A stretch of DNA of 9,140 nt from Porticoccaceae bacterium (GCA_002710745.1 PALW01000059.1:1-9140); one strand, 5' to 3'. Counted from the stretch's first letter, positions 1 through 7,821 are shown. Numbers and translations are program-made. The notes: generated from the sequence alone by a model not told the origin.

Positions 1-211
1 ATTTAACAATTAAAATCCATTAAATTATTTATGATTTTTTTTTATTGTAGTGTAATATGTTAGCAACGTCGTTGTGATGATTAAAGACTCTATTAACTGA
101 TTTGCTTACTCTCAAATAGTTAAAAGCGCGATTAACGCATAACACGGACATTTCGCTCAATTTTGAGTTGAATGTATTTAACTTTAAAGTTAGTTTTCTC
201 GGGAGAAATAT
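1..211. other. Non-coding leader upstream of the TonB-dependent receptor gene
   Basis: AT-rich stretch with no convincing ORF. It has a T-tract near 34-42 without a preceding hairpin, so I do not call a terminator. It carries several small dyads: an interrupted repeat CAACG-T-CGTTG (64-74), CTCAA-TT-TTGAG (156-167) and the perfect palindrome at 179-192, listed separately. I cannot pick a convincing -35/-10 pair. A Shine-Dalgarno GGGAG lies at 201-205, six bases before the receptor ATG. The stretch probably holds the promoter and any operator of the receptor gene. Confidence 0.6.
179..192. repeat. Perfect 14-bp palindrome, possible operator or 5' UTR element
   Basis: TAACTTTAAAGTTA is identical to its own reverse complement and ends eight bases before the GGGAG ribosome-binding site of the receptor gene. 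Its position suits a repressor site, or an element in the mRNA leader affecting ribosome access. It has no loop, so as RNA it would form only a weak hairpin. AT-rich palindromes of this length can arise by chance in such DNA, so the regulatory role is inference. Confidence 0.35.
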
Positions 212-3034
212 ATGAAAAGGAACAAATTATCTGTAGCTGTCACCAGTGCGATGGGAATAGCATCCCTAGCTGGTGCAATCGCAGCAGGTGGAGCTTATGC
301 TGATGATCACGATCGTGTAGAAGAAATCGTCGTTACTGGCTCGCTCATCAAAAAAGCTGAAGGGGTCGAAAGTTCAAGTCCTGTTATCGTCTCAAGCGCT
401 GAAGAAATTGCGCAAACAGGTATTAACAAGATTGAAGACTTTTTGAGTAGCCTTCCACAAATAAGTACAGGAGACAACTCATACATATCGAACGGAGCAA
501 GCGGAAACGCAACTGTAAACCTTCGAGGTATGGGATCAAGCAGAACGCTTGTGCTCATAAACGGCAGAAGAATGGGAGCAGGTGGTGCATATAACTCGGC
601 AGCAGCTGACGTTAACCAAATTCCAACTGCAATGATCGATCGAATAGAGGTTCTCACTGGCGGTGCTTCAACAGTTTACGGTGCTGATGCAGTTGCTGGT
701 GTTGTTAACTTCGTAATGCGTGATGATTTTGAAGGTGTCGAATTAAACATCGGGACTTCTGGATTTATGCATGATAACGACAACGGATATGTTGGCGGTC
801 TTCTTGACACTGCTGGATTCACCTATCCAAGTGGATCGGATGGTGTTGATGGAAGAGCGGATACTATCGATCTTGTTATGGGGACACAATTTGCTGACGA
901 CAAAGGTCACGCAACTTTCTACACTACCTGGAGAAAAGGTTCTCCATTGCTTCAAGGATCTCGAGATTACTCGTCTTGCGCATTGAATGGAGCAGGAACC
1001 TCTTGTGGTGGATCTGGAAATGCGATCGTTCCAAATTTCTACTTATCACAGCTAAATGAGAGTGGAACCTTGGACTGGGGAACGTATGAATATTGGACCT
1101 TAGATTCTAACTCTAACTTCATCCCGTCTGTTGGCAACAGGTACAATTATGCACCTGTAAACCACTATATGCGTCCCGATGAAAAGTGGAGCGTGGGAAC
1201 TATGATGGACCTAGAAGTCAATGATTCGGTTACTCTCTATGGAGAGGTAATGATGACCAATTATGAGACTAAAGCTCAGATTGCTGAATCAGGTACTTTC
1301 TTCGCTGAAGAATACTACATTGACTATGACTCGGCTTTACTAAACGATTCACAGAGACAAGCTCTCACTGATACTTGGGGACTTGGATCAGGTGATCAGT
1401 TTGCGGTTTATATCGGTAAGCGTAATGTTGAAGGTGGTCCGAGAGCTTCTGTTATGACTAACTCCTCTTTCAGAGTAGTTTTAGGAATGGAAGGTGAGCT
1501 TCAAGGTTGGGATTATGATGTGAATTATCAGAAGAACAATGTTGACTCAAGCATCACTTATATCAATGACTTCTTTGCACCCAACATTACAACTGCATTG
1601 GCTAACGCAACTTACGATGTTTTCCAATATCAAGGAGTTACATCAGAGCAAGCCTCAGGGCTTACAGGTGTTGCAATGTTGAGAGCAGATCTTTCAACTG
1701 AAATCTTCCAAGCAAGTGCTTCGACTGATACTGGTTATAGCCTCCCAACAACCGACGGAACAGTTACTGTTGCTGTAGGTGTTGAGAGACGCAACATGAG
1801 CTATGATCGAGACGCAGATACTGTATTTGAGGAAGGTCAATTGCTTGGACAAGGTGGACCAACAGCAAGTATTGCGGGTGGATTCAACGTAACTGACGTG
1901 TTTTTCGAAGCAGCGGTACCAGTCTTAGATGACCTCGATGCTGAAGTTGGATTCCGTGCTTCTGACTACAGTACTTCAGGAAATCATAACACTTACAAGG
2001 TTGCGGCAACCTATAGCCCAACTGACTTGGTATCTTTACGTGGTGGATATAACAGAACTGTAGCATCACCAAGTATTGCCACTATGTTCGCTCCACAAAG
2101 CCAAGGCTTATGGGGAGGAACTGATGGTTGTGCAACTGCTGATGACGGAACTGTTGCCTATACGGCTGCTCAGTGTGCTCTTTCAGGAGTAACTGCAGCG
2201 CAATATGGAAATATCGTTGCAAGTCCGGCAAGTCAGTACAATGCTCTTTATGGTGGTAATCAGAACCTGGATCCAGAAACAGCAGACACATACACATTTG
2301 GTGTGGTTGCTAGCCCAATGGATGATTTAACAGTATCTGTTGACTACTGGACTATAGATCTTGAGGATGCAATTAGTACGATTTCACCTATAACAATCAT
2401 GACTCAGTGTATGGAGAACGGAAATACAGCACTTTGCGGTCTTATTAATAGAGGAAATGCTGGTACTCTTTGGCTTGGAACATCAGGTTACGTATCAAGT
2501 ACTGCTACAAACCTCGGTGAAGTAAGCTTCAGTGGAGTTGACGTGTCAGCTGCTTATGACATGGATGTAATGGATGGGACTTTAAGTCTCAAAATGATTG
2601 CATCAAAGTCGTTAGAGACAGAGGTCTTAACATTACCCGGAGACGAGAACACTCGTTATGACTGTAATGGTATTGCTAATGATTCGAACTGTACCGGACC
2701 TAACATGGATTACCGTCACACTATCTCAGCTAATTATTCTAAAGATGATTGGACTGTAGGTGCTAAGTGGAGATACTTTGGTGACGTAAGCTATCCATCT
2801 GATGGAGCTGATGTATTGGCTGCAGCAGGTGCTCTCGATGCGGTGAGCTATCTAGATGTAAATGGATCTTACACAGTATCAGAGATGATTAGTCTAAGTG
2901 CAGGAGCTCGTAATTTACTGGATAAAGAAGCACCAATGGTTGGTGGTGGTCTGAATCCAGACAATGCAAACTCTTATAGCACGTATGATATTCTTGGTCG
3001 TTACGTTTATGCAGATGTAACATTCAGATTTTAA
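212..3034 (+). CDS. TonB-dependent outer-membrane receptor
   Basis: A 940-residue outer-membrane receptor that would import a large or scarce substrate using energy from TonB-ExbBD. The ATG has a Shine-Dalgarno GGGAG six bases upstream. Residues 1-30 form a signal peptide ending at AYA before DDHD. A TonB-box-like EEIVVTGS follows at 37-44. The plug domain spans about 55-170, with NLRGMGSSRTLVLINGRR (103-120) and EVLTGGASTVYGADAVAG (146-163). The rest is the beta-barrel, with NLDPETADTYTFG (685-697) and the terminal aromatic signature (last residues DVTFRF) used for outer-membrane insertion. Eight cysteines form four close pairs (256/265, 640/655, 733/742, 818/827), probably loop disulfides. 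The overall look matches the large TBDR group often found near SapC and flavin-dependent halogenases. The ligand cannot be read from sequence. A strong terminator follows, so it is probably transcribed alone. Its GC content is visibly higher than that of the next gene. Confidence 0.95.
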   Translation: MKRNKLSVAVTSAMGIASLAGAIAAGGAYADDHDRVEEIVVTGSLIKKAEGVESSSPVIVSSAEEIAQTGINKIEDFLSSLPQISTGDNSYISNGASGNATVNLRGMGSSRTLVLINGRRMGAGGAYNSAAADVNQIPTAMIDRIEVLTGGASTVYGADAVAGVVNFVMRDDFEGVELNIGTSGFMHDNDNGYVGGLLDTAGFTYPSGSDGVDGRADTIDLVMGTQFADDKGHATFYTTWRKGSPLLQGSRDYSSCALNGAGTSCGGSGNAIVPNFYLSQLNESGTLDWGTYEYWTLDSNSNFIPSVGNRYNYAPVNHYMRPDEKWSVGTMMDLEVNDSVTLYGEVMMTNYETKAQIAESGTFFAEEYYIDYDSALLNDSQRQALTDTWGLGSGDQFAVYIGKRNVEGGPRASVMTNSSFRVVLGMEGELQGWDYDVNYQKNNVDSSITYINDFFAPNITTALANATYDVFQYQGVTSEQASGLTGVAMLRADLSTEIFQASASTDTGYSLPTTDGTVTVAVGVERRNMSYDRDADTVFEEGQLLGQGGPTASIAGGFNVTDVFFEAAVPVLDDLDAEVGFRASDYSTSGNHNTYKVAATYSPTDLVSLRGGYNRTVASPSIATMFAPQSQGLWGGTDGCATADDGTVAYTAAQCALSGVTAAQYGNIVASPASQYNALYGGNQNLDPETADTYTFGVVASPMDDLTVSVDYWTIDLEDAISTISPITIMTQCMENGNTALCGLINRGNAGTLWLGTSGYVSSTATNLGEVSFSGVDVSAAYDMDVMDGTLSLKMIASKSLETEVLTLPGDENTRYDCNGIANDSNCTGPNMDYRHTISANYSKDDWTVGAKWRYFGDVSYPSDGADVLAAAGALDAVSYLDVNGSYTVSEMISLSAGARNLLDKEAPMVGGGLNPDNANSYSTYDILGRYVYADVTFRF

Positions 3035-3050
3035 GAATATTTGAACCACG

Positions 3051-3081
3051 AAAAACAGCGAGCTTTGCTCGCTGTTTTTTT
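3051..3081 (+). terminator. Intrinsic (Rho-independent) terminator after the TBDR gene
   Basis: A perfect 13-bp inverted repeat, with arms 3051-3063 and 3067-3079 and a TTT loop. The GC-rich core is CAGCGAGC/GCTCGCTG. A run of seven T follows at 3075-3081, partly within the right arm. It starts 16 bases after the TBDR stop codon. The left arm also starts with an A-run, so some termination of transcripts on the opposite strand is possible, but no minus-strand gene reads into it here. Confidence 0.93.
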
Positions 3082-3087
3082 ATGAGT

Positions 3088-3107
3088 CTATATTTATTAA
3101 AATATAG
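3088..3107 (+). repeat. AT-rich inverted repeat in the sulfotransferase leader
   Basis: CTATATTT and AAATATAG form a perfect 8-bp stem around an ATTA loop, seven bases after the terminator T-run and 33 bases before the TTG start at 3141. No T-tract follows, so it is not a terminator. TATATT inside the left arm could serve as a -10 hexamer. The function is unknown: it may be a promoter element or an mRNA 5' hairpin, or chance in AT-rich DNA. Confidence 0.3.
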
Positions 3108-3140
3108 CTAATTACAAAAAACTATCTAGCCTCAAAATAA

Positions 3141-4781
3141 TTGATAAATTTAACAGCAAAAATAAATGACGCAAAAGGCCTCCTTACCAAACGTGATTTT
3201 GACGGAGCAAGACTGGCGGTAAAGTCAGTTCTTAAAAAAGATAAATTCAATTATCAAGCGTTAACATTAATGTGCGAATTAGAAATAGCATGCGGGAATA
3301 TTAATAAGGCAAAAGACGTACTAAAAATACTAATTCAACAAAGGCCCCAAGAGCTTCAATTCTCAATAAAACTTGCACAAATCCATATTGATGAGGGCGA
3401 TTTTGAAGAGGCCCCGAAGGTTTTTGATCCTCTCTTCAGATTGTTTAATCATCCCGATCTATTCTTTAACCATGCCTGGTTCCTCACTCGTGCCGCAAAA
3501 TATACAAAAGCAATTGAGCAGTATGAAAAAGCGATATCATTAAAAATAGATTTTCCCGAGGAGGTATATCTTAACATTGCAAATATCTATTCTAATTGGC
3601 TGGCAAATTCTGAACTAGCAAGAAGAAGCCTCAACAAATCACTTGCAATAAATCCAAACTACGTTGATGCGATTTATAATCTTGGTAACTTGGAAGAGGA
3701 TCTTGGAAATAGAGAAGATGCAATAAGGCAGTTTAAAAGAGTGGTGAGCCTTTATCCTATTCATGGGAGTGCTTCAGCGAGGCTAGCGCTCGCAACAAAC
3801 GACCACGATTGCGACAATCTTATTAGTGAGCTAAGTAACTTAATAAAAAATCCAAATATTAATCAGAATGCTCTTATTGATTGTCACTATGCTCTCGGAA
3901 AATTATATGATCAAAGTGAGCATTATGAAAAAGCATTTGAGTCTTGGGAAATAGCGAATAAATTAAATAAATCTCAGAACCGAAATTTTGATAGCGCTAA
4001 TTGCGAAAGTGAATTTAACGAACTTATTGCAAAATATAATAAAGAGCACATGAGCATGTATTCTTTGGATAATTCGATACAACCGATATTTATTTCGGGA
4101 ATGTTTCGGTCTGGCTCAACCTTATTGGAGCAAATACTCGCATCACATTCTCAGATAAAGGCGGGTGGAGAATTAGACTTCTTTACTCGATGCTCTCGAT
4201 CCCGTAAAACTAAGGATGATAATTTTTCATCCGAAAGAAAATCTTACTTAAAAAATATAATGAATAATTATATTGAGGTTCTTAAAAGGCATGGTCATCC
4301 TAATTTTCTTATAACTGATAAACGGCCTGATAATATTTTGCACCTCGGTCTAATAAAAATGATATTTCCAAAATCGAAATTTCTCATAACTAAAAGAGAC
4401 ATTATGGACAACTGTATTTCGATATTTTCGAATCGATTTTCAGATCAAATGGCTTACACATCGGAAATACGCGATATAGAGTTTTACTATAAACAGGTGG
4501 AGAAGTTAGTTAGTCACTGGCAAACAATGTTTCATGAAGATATACATATTGTCGACTACGATAAATTAATAAAGAATCCCAAAAATGAGATTAAAGAATC
4601 GTTAGCTTTTCTTGGCTTGGATTGGCAAGAAGATTGTTTAAATTTCTATAAGTTAAACAACAGTGTCCAAACCGCAAGCTCTTGGCAAGTAAGAGAACCA
4701 CTATACAAGAAAGCATCGGGGCGTTGGAAAAACTACCAAAATGTCATTAATAATTCGCTTAAGAAAAACAAAGCTAGCTAA
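3141..4781 (+). CDS. TPR-repeat sulfotransferase family protein
   Basis: A 546-residue, probably cytoplasmic enzyme that would transfer sulfate from PAPS to an unknown acceptor. Residues about 10-280 are helical TPR repeats, for example AIEQYEKAISL (124-134) and NPNYVDAIYNLGNLEEDLGN (171-190). The sulfotransferase domain (Sulfotransfer_3 type) spans about 313-535. The 5'-phosphosulfate loop is IFISGMFRSGSTLLEQIL (316-333), GGEL follows at 342-345, and the 3'-phosphate-binding segment has R419, D420 and S427. YDKL (473-476) and the tail QTASSWQVREPLY (510-522) with GRW (527-529) are typical of TPR-linked members. No signal peptide is visible. The start is uncertain: TTG at 3141 comes directly after an in-frame stop and lacks a clear Shine-Dalgarno, while the first in-frame ATG is residue 44, inside the TPR region. 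The gene is clearly more AT-rich than the TBDR. The substrate could be a peptide, glycan or small molecule. Confidence 0.9.
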   Translation: MINLTAKINDAKGLLTKRDFDGARLAVKSVLKKDKFNYQALTLMCELEIACGNINKAKDVLKILIQQRPQELQFSIKLAQIHIDEGDFEEAPKVFDPLFRLFNHPDLFFNHAWFLTRAAKYTKAIEQYEKAISLKIDFPEEVYLNIANIYSNWLANSELARRSLNKSLAINPNYVDAIYNLGNLEEDLGNREDAIRQFKRVVSLYPIHGSASARLALATNDHDCDNLISELSNLIKNPNINQNALIDCHYALGKLYDQSEHYEKAFESWEIANKLNKSQNRNFDSANCESEFNELIAKYNKEHMSMYSLDNSIQPIFISGMFRSGSTLLEQILASHSQIKAGGELDFFTRCSRSRKTKDDNFSSERKSYLKNIMNNYIEVLKRHGHPNFLITDKRPDNILHLGLIKMIFPKSKFLITKRDIMDNCISIFSNRFSDQMAYTSEIRDIEFYYKQVEKLVSHWQTMFHEDIHIVDYDKLIKNPKNEIKESLAFLGLDWQEDCLNFYKLNNSVQTASSWQVREPLYKKASGRWKNYQNVINNSLKKNKAS

Positions 4782-4793
4782 TCAAATATTTAG

Positions 4794-4799
4794 TATAAT
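4794..4799 (+). promoter_or_regulatory. Consensus -10 hexamer for the lipoprotein gene
   Basis: A perfect TATAAT sits 13 bases after the sulfotransferase stop codon and 37 bases before the lipoprotein ATG. It would give a transcript start near 4806 and a leader of about 30 bases. No TTGACA-like -35 is visible at 16-19 bp spacing, and the extended -10 TG is only half present (TAG before TATAAT). It suggests the lipoprotein gene can be transcribed on its own, but this remains a sequence-only prediction. Confidence 0.5.
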
Positions 4800-4835
4800 A
4801 AGTTTCCCTAAATTATTTTCGTCAAGAGACCTATC

Positions 4836-5123
4836 ATGAGTGCAAGAATATTATTTCTAGCTTTATTAAGTGCCCTAATTCTAAGTAGCTGTCAGTCTAT
4901 GCCAACAGATCCTAGTGAAACGGAGGCCGTCAAAGCAACAAGTTTAGAAATACCTGAATCTGAAGATCTTGATCCTGATGGAATCGTATGCACCTATGAG
5001 AAAATTGTGGGCAAACTCATAAAAGAAAAAATTTGTTACACACGAAAGCAAAAAATGGATCTAAGAGAAGAATCGCAGAGAGCCGCTGATACCATTGAGC
5101 AACGCAGCAGAATCATCGATTGA
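4836..5123 (+). CDS. Small putative outer-membrane lipoprotein
   Basis: A 95-residue lipoprotein of unknown function. Residues 1-18 are a short signal peptide with lipobox LSSC, the acylated cysteine being C19. The next residue is Gln, not Asp, which under the Lol rule favours the outer membrane. An acidic, proline-containing linker runs to about residue 49. The core is IVCTYEKIVGK (50-60) and KEKICYT (63-69), with C52 and C67 fifteen residues apart, which could form a disulfide. A charged helical tail follows (70-95). The pattern Cys-basic-Gly-basic-Cys-x-Thr resembles small secreted proteobacterial proteins I have seen without assigned function, so that likeness is from memory. AAGAGA at 4824-4829 is the ribosome-binding site. 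The gene ends 48 bp from the convergent 2OG oxygenase gene. Confidence 0.78.
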   Translation: MSARILFLALLSALILSSCQSMPTDPSETEAVKATSLEIPESEDLDPDGIVCTYEKIVGKLIKEKICYTRKQKMDLREESQRAADTIEQRSRIID

Positions 5124-5171
5124 TATTTTAAAAACTAGCATTGTTTCAAACCAAAGCCATGTTTCGGTCTT

Positions 5172-6968
5172 TTACTTCATAAAAAGCACGGGATCGATGT
5201 CACAAGGAATCGTCACTCGGCTTGAATCAGAGGAAAATGGCACTGTTCCGTGCCAAAAGTAGCTAGGGAAAAATACGCATTTGCCAACTGCGGGCTTGAT
5301 GAACCGAGCTGTCTCCTCTTTTTCACCTAGTTGCAATGAAGTTTCTCCAAATTTAATACAACCTTCTTTCTCACTTGTATCTGGCAAAGATATGTATGAA
5401 CAGCAAGACAGCCATCCAAAAGGGTGAACATGATTATTATGATGTCCAGACTTCTTTAACTTTACGGACCAACTGCCAGAAAATCGAAAATCATCTCCCA
5501 ATCGTGACAAAAATGGATGTTCACTATCGTAATATAGCGAAGATAAGTAATCTGTCACAGATTCTCGGAGTGAGTTTTTAAAATCACTAACAAGTTTATG
5601 CAAATCATCAAACAACACCCCCATGGTCTGTGTCCCACCCTGCACACTCTGATCGAGCGGTTGTTTGTGCGACACATGTAAAGTCCCCAAATACTCATTC
5701 AAGTCCTTCATAAAAAGTTGACTGCTCGAATGACTTGAAGGCGTAGGAAGCTCAAGCTCTTTTAGAAATGATCCGTAATTGTAGAGCCATTGATACCTTT
5801 CATCCTTTAATAATCGCCACAACAAACCCTGGTAGGCCCAGGTCTCTTGATTAAATTTATGCAAATTGAAAGCACGATCTAAAAGATTCTGACAATCATA
5901 ATTAGATTGCTTAATAAATAAGCTGATTTGATCGAGTAAAAAGCGCACGTTATTTGGCTGAAGCTCTAATGCATCATTAAATAAAGATTCTGCTTTTTCA
6001 TACTCCTTCATTCTCACATAAAGAGCTCCTAATCCGTGCTGCAAATAAGCTGTTTTTCCTATTTTCTTTAATGCAATCTCGAGTGTTTTAATTGCTGATT
6101 CAACATCTCCACTACTCGACTCAGCAGCAGCAAGATTATGGAATAATAATTCAGAGTCTGGTTTTCTTTGAATCGCATTTTTGTAAGATGACAAAAACTC
6201 ATCATCATTACTCTGAAAATAAAGCTCATTTAAAGTTCTATGAGCATTAATAAACTCAGGCGCCTGACTAACTGCCTTGTTTAGATTATTTTTTGCTTGA
6301 TCAAACTTACCCAGCTCATAGTTAATAAGCCCGATTTCATGCTCTATTTCTGCGCTTTCATCAACTAATTCTTTTGCCTGCTCTAGAAATTTCAAAGCAA
6401 CCTCGGTTGAATCTAGACTAGCAAGAGCCCTGGAGTGATTTATATATCCTTGAGTATTGCTGCTGTATCTTTTTATAAACGATTGACTCTCTATTAGAAG
6501 TTTACGATATTGACTTGTCATCATATAAAGGTTCATTAATTTTAGTGCAACTGATGCGTCAGCCTTTAATTTAAGGGCTTCCAGCAAACAATTCTCAGCA
6601 GTCTCATAATCATTCGTTTCAAGACATAAATGTGCACGATTTAACCAAGCATCAAAAAAAGAAGGCATGATTTTGCACGCGGAAATATAAAGTTGGTTGG
6701 CCTCTTTAAGGCGATTCATTATTTTTAATAAGTTTGCGAAATTCGAAATGACCACCGGCTGTTTAGGGATGATTTCTAAGCTTTTTTTAAAGAATTTTTC
6801 TGAATTGCTAAAGTCGTGTTGAGATTTTTTTATTAATGCAGCGAGATGATAGAAATCAGCATTTGGGTCTGCCGCCTCAATTATCTTTTCGATTAAATCA
6901 GATGCAGCTTCTAGTTTTCCTGCTTTGTGAAGAGACACTGCAGTTTGAAATTCTTGCCCGATTTCCAT
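5172..6968 (-). CDS. TPR-repeat 2OG-Fe(II) oxygenase family protein
   Basis: A 598-residue, probably cytoplasmic protein predicted to hydroxylate or otherwise oxidise an unknown target using Fe(II), oxygen and 2-oxoglutarate. Residues about 5-380 are TPR-like helix pairs, for example YINYELGK-type and YEKAESLFNDALELQPNN segments. After a linker comes QPLDQSVQGGTQT (436-448), typical of this oxygenase group, then the double-stranded beta-helix domain (2OG-FeII_Oxy_5-like) at about 495-595. Candidate iron ligands are in HVHPFGWLS (513-521, His513/His515) and WHGTVPF (His573 within 572-578). Arg584 in SRVTIP is the likely 2-oxoglutarate carboxylate binder. No signal peptide is seen. I chose the ATG at 6968. 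A TTG two codons upstream (6974) is possible, and both have only a weak Shine-Dalgarno (GTGAG). The gene starts 28 bp after the sapC stop codon, so the two are probably co-transcribed. TPR plus hydroxylase recalls aspartyl/prolyl hydroxylases, which suggests but does not prove a protein target. Confidence 0.9.
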   Translation of the reverse strand: MEIGQEFQTAVSLHKAGKLEAASDLIEKIIEAADPNADFYHLAALIKKSQHDFSNSEKFFKKSLEIIPKQPVVISNFANLLKIMNRLKEANQLYISACKIMPSFFDAWLNRAHLCLETNDYETAENCLLEALKLKADASVALKLMNLYMMTSQYRKLLIESQSFIKRYSSNTQGYINHSRALASLDSTEVALKFLEQAKELVDESAEIEHEIGLINYELGKFDQAKNNLNKAVSQAPEFINAHRTLNELYFQSNDDEFLSSYKNAIQRKPDSELLFHNLAAAESSSGDVESAIKTLEIALKKIGKTAYLQHGLGALYVRMKEYEKAESLFNDALELQPNNVRFLLDQISLFIKQSNYDCQNLLDRAFNLHKFNQETWAYQGLLWRLLKDERYQWLYNYGSFLKELELPTPSSHSSSQLFMKDLNEYLGTLHVSHKQPLDQSVQGGTQTMGVLFDDLHKLVSDFKNSLRESVTDYLSSLYYDSEHPFLSRLGDDFRFSGSWSVKLKKSGHHNNHVHPFGWLSCCSYISLPDTSEKEGCIKFGETSLQLGEKEETARFIKPAVGKCVFFPSYFWHGTVPFSSDSSRVTIPCDIDPVLFMK

Positions 6969-6996
6969 ACTCAATCACTCACATTTACGTTCTTTT

Positions 6997-7764
6997 CTAA
7001 CTTCCTAAATCTGATCTATTGGCAATCACTTTACTCCAGTTTTCCTGCGAGAATAGTTGTCCAAAAATAATTGCCAAGTAACCTCTGTTATTGAGCTCCA
7101 GTAGTTGGTCATTAGACAAGTTTTTCAATACATCACCATCAATCGAAATGAAATTCGCATAAGCTTTATCTTCACCACCGATTGTTTGTCCAACATGCTT
7201 GGCAGTCAGCAAGTTAAGTTCTCTTAACTTTTCCATAAATAACTGCGTTTCATAAATATCCTGCTCATACTGTACTGAAAAATCTACAAGCGATTTCCCC
7301 CAAGCTGATAACTTATCTCCCTCAAAAAATTGCAGTTCAGCATTTTCCATAATTCCATCTGAGGACCTATCCACAACGATTGCCACTTTTCCCTCGTCGC
7401 CTTTTACTGTAGCGATAGGATATCGCCTCAAATATGCTGGAATGTAACAATCTTTTAACCACATACCATCCTCTGATACAAAAGGATTTTTACCCTCTTC
7501 AGTTGAGAAAACGGCAATCGGACCTCCTTTCTCTAAATCTGGAAAAATAATAGGATAGTGTTTTTGTGCAGATGGAATTTCTGAGGCCACAAGAGGTATT
7601 GAGTTTACCTTTTTCGCAAAAGAATAAGGTTTTTCTGGGGTTTTCCAACCTAACCTTGGATGAGTTTTTGGGCTTAAATACTCCGGTTTTTCATATAAAA
7701 ACATGCTTCCACCAGCAGGAACAGCTTTGAGAGACTCTTTATTTTTCTGATCTTTTGTAGTCAT
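6997..7764 (-). CDS. SapC family protein
   Basis: A 255-residue protein matching the SapC family (Pfam SapC, PF07277), named after a Campylobacter fetus S-layer-associated gene. The biochemical function is not established. Family-like segments are the N-terminal block with IPLVASEIPSAQKHYPIIF (56-74), the central PIAVFSTEEGKNPFV (82-96) and LKDCYIPAYLRRYPI (103-117), and the C-terminal FISIDGDVLKNLSNDQLLEL (205-224). The length is normal for the family. There is no signal peptide or membrane segment, so it is probably cytoplasmic. A Shine-Dalgarno GAGAG (plus-strand 7772-7776) lies seven bases before the ATG. The next gene, the TPR-2OG oxygenase, follows after 28 bp in the same direction. SapC genes commonly neighbour TBDRs of the type seen at 212-3034, which fits a shared uptake or modification role. 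That link is inference from genomic association. Confidence 0.9.
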   Translation of the reverse strand: MTTKDQKNKESLKAVPAGGSMFLYEKPEYLSPKTHPRLGWKTPEKPYSFAKKVNSIPLVASEIPSAQKHYPIIFPDLEKGGPIAVFSTEEGKNPFVSEDGMWLKDCYIPAYLRRYPIATVKGDEGKVAIVVDRSSDGIMENAELQFFEGDKLSAWGKSLVDFSVQYEQDIYETQLFMEKLRELNLLTAKHVGQTIGGEDKAYANFISIDGDVLKNLSNDQLLELNNRGYLAIIFGQLFSQENWSKVIANRSDLGS

Positions 7765-7821
7765 GGTTTCACTCTCATATTTGAAGATAACAATTTGGAT
7801 ATTTAAATGTAGATGATAATA

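Noticed and set aside
307..657. 116-codon ORF on the minus strand
   Set aside because: It lies wholly inside the TBDR plug-domain coding region, has no ribosome-binding site or recognisable protein pattern, and is a shadow of the real gene.
2082..2297. 71-codon minus-strand ORF
   Set aside because: It is a shadow within the TBDR barrel-coding region, with no initiation signal or recognisable features.
3065..3094. TTGCTC with 18-bp spacing to TATATT as a sulfotransferase promoter
   Set aside because: The -35 is a poor match and lies inside the TBDR terminator stem. AT-rich DNA gives many such pairs.
5124..5171. Possible bidirectional terminator between the convergent genes
   Set aside because: On the minus strand only a bulged 6-bp stem (ACCGAAA with TTTGGT) is visible, with no T-tract directly after it. 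This is too weak to call.
5375..5581. 68-codon plus-strand ORF
   Set aside because: It is antisense to the 2OG oxygenase domain, whose minus-strand reading has clear catalytic motifs.
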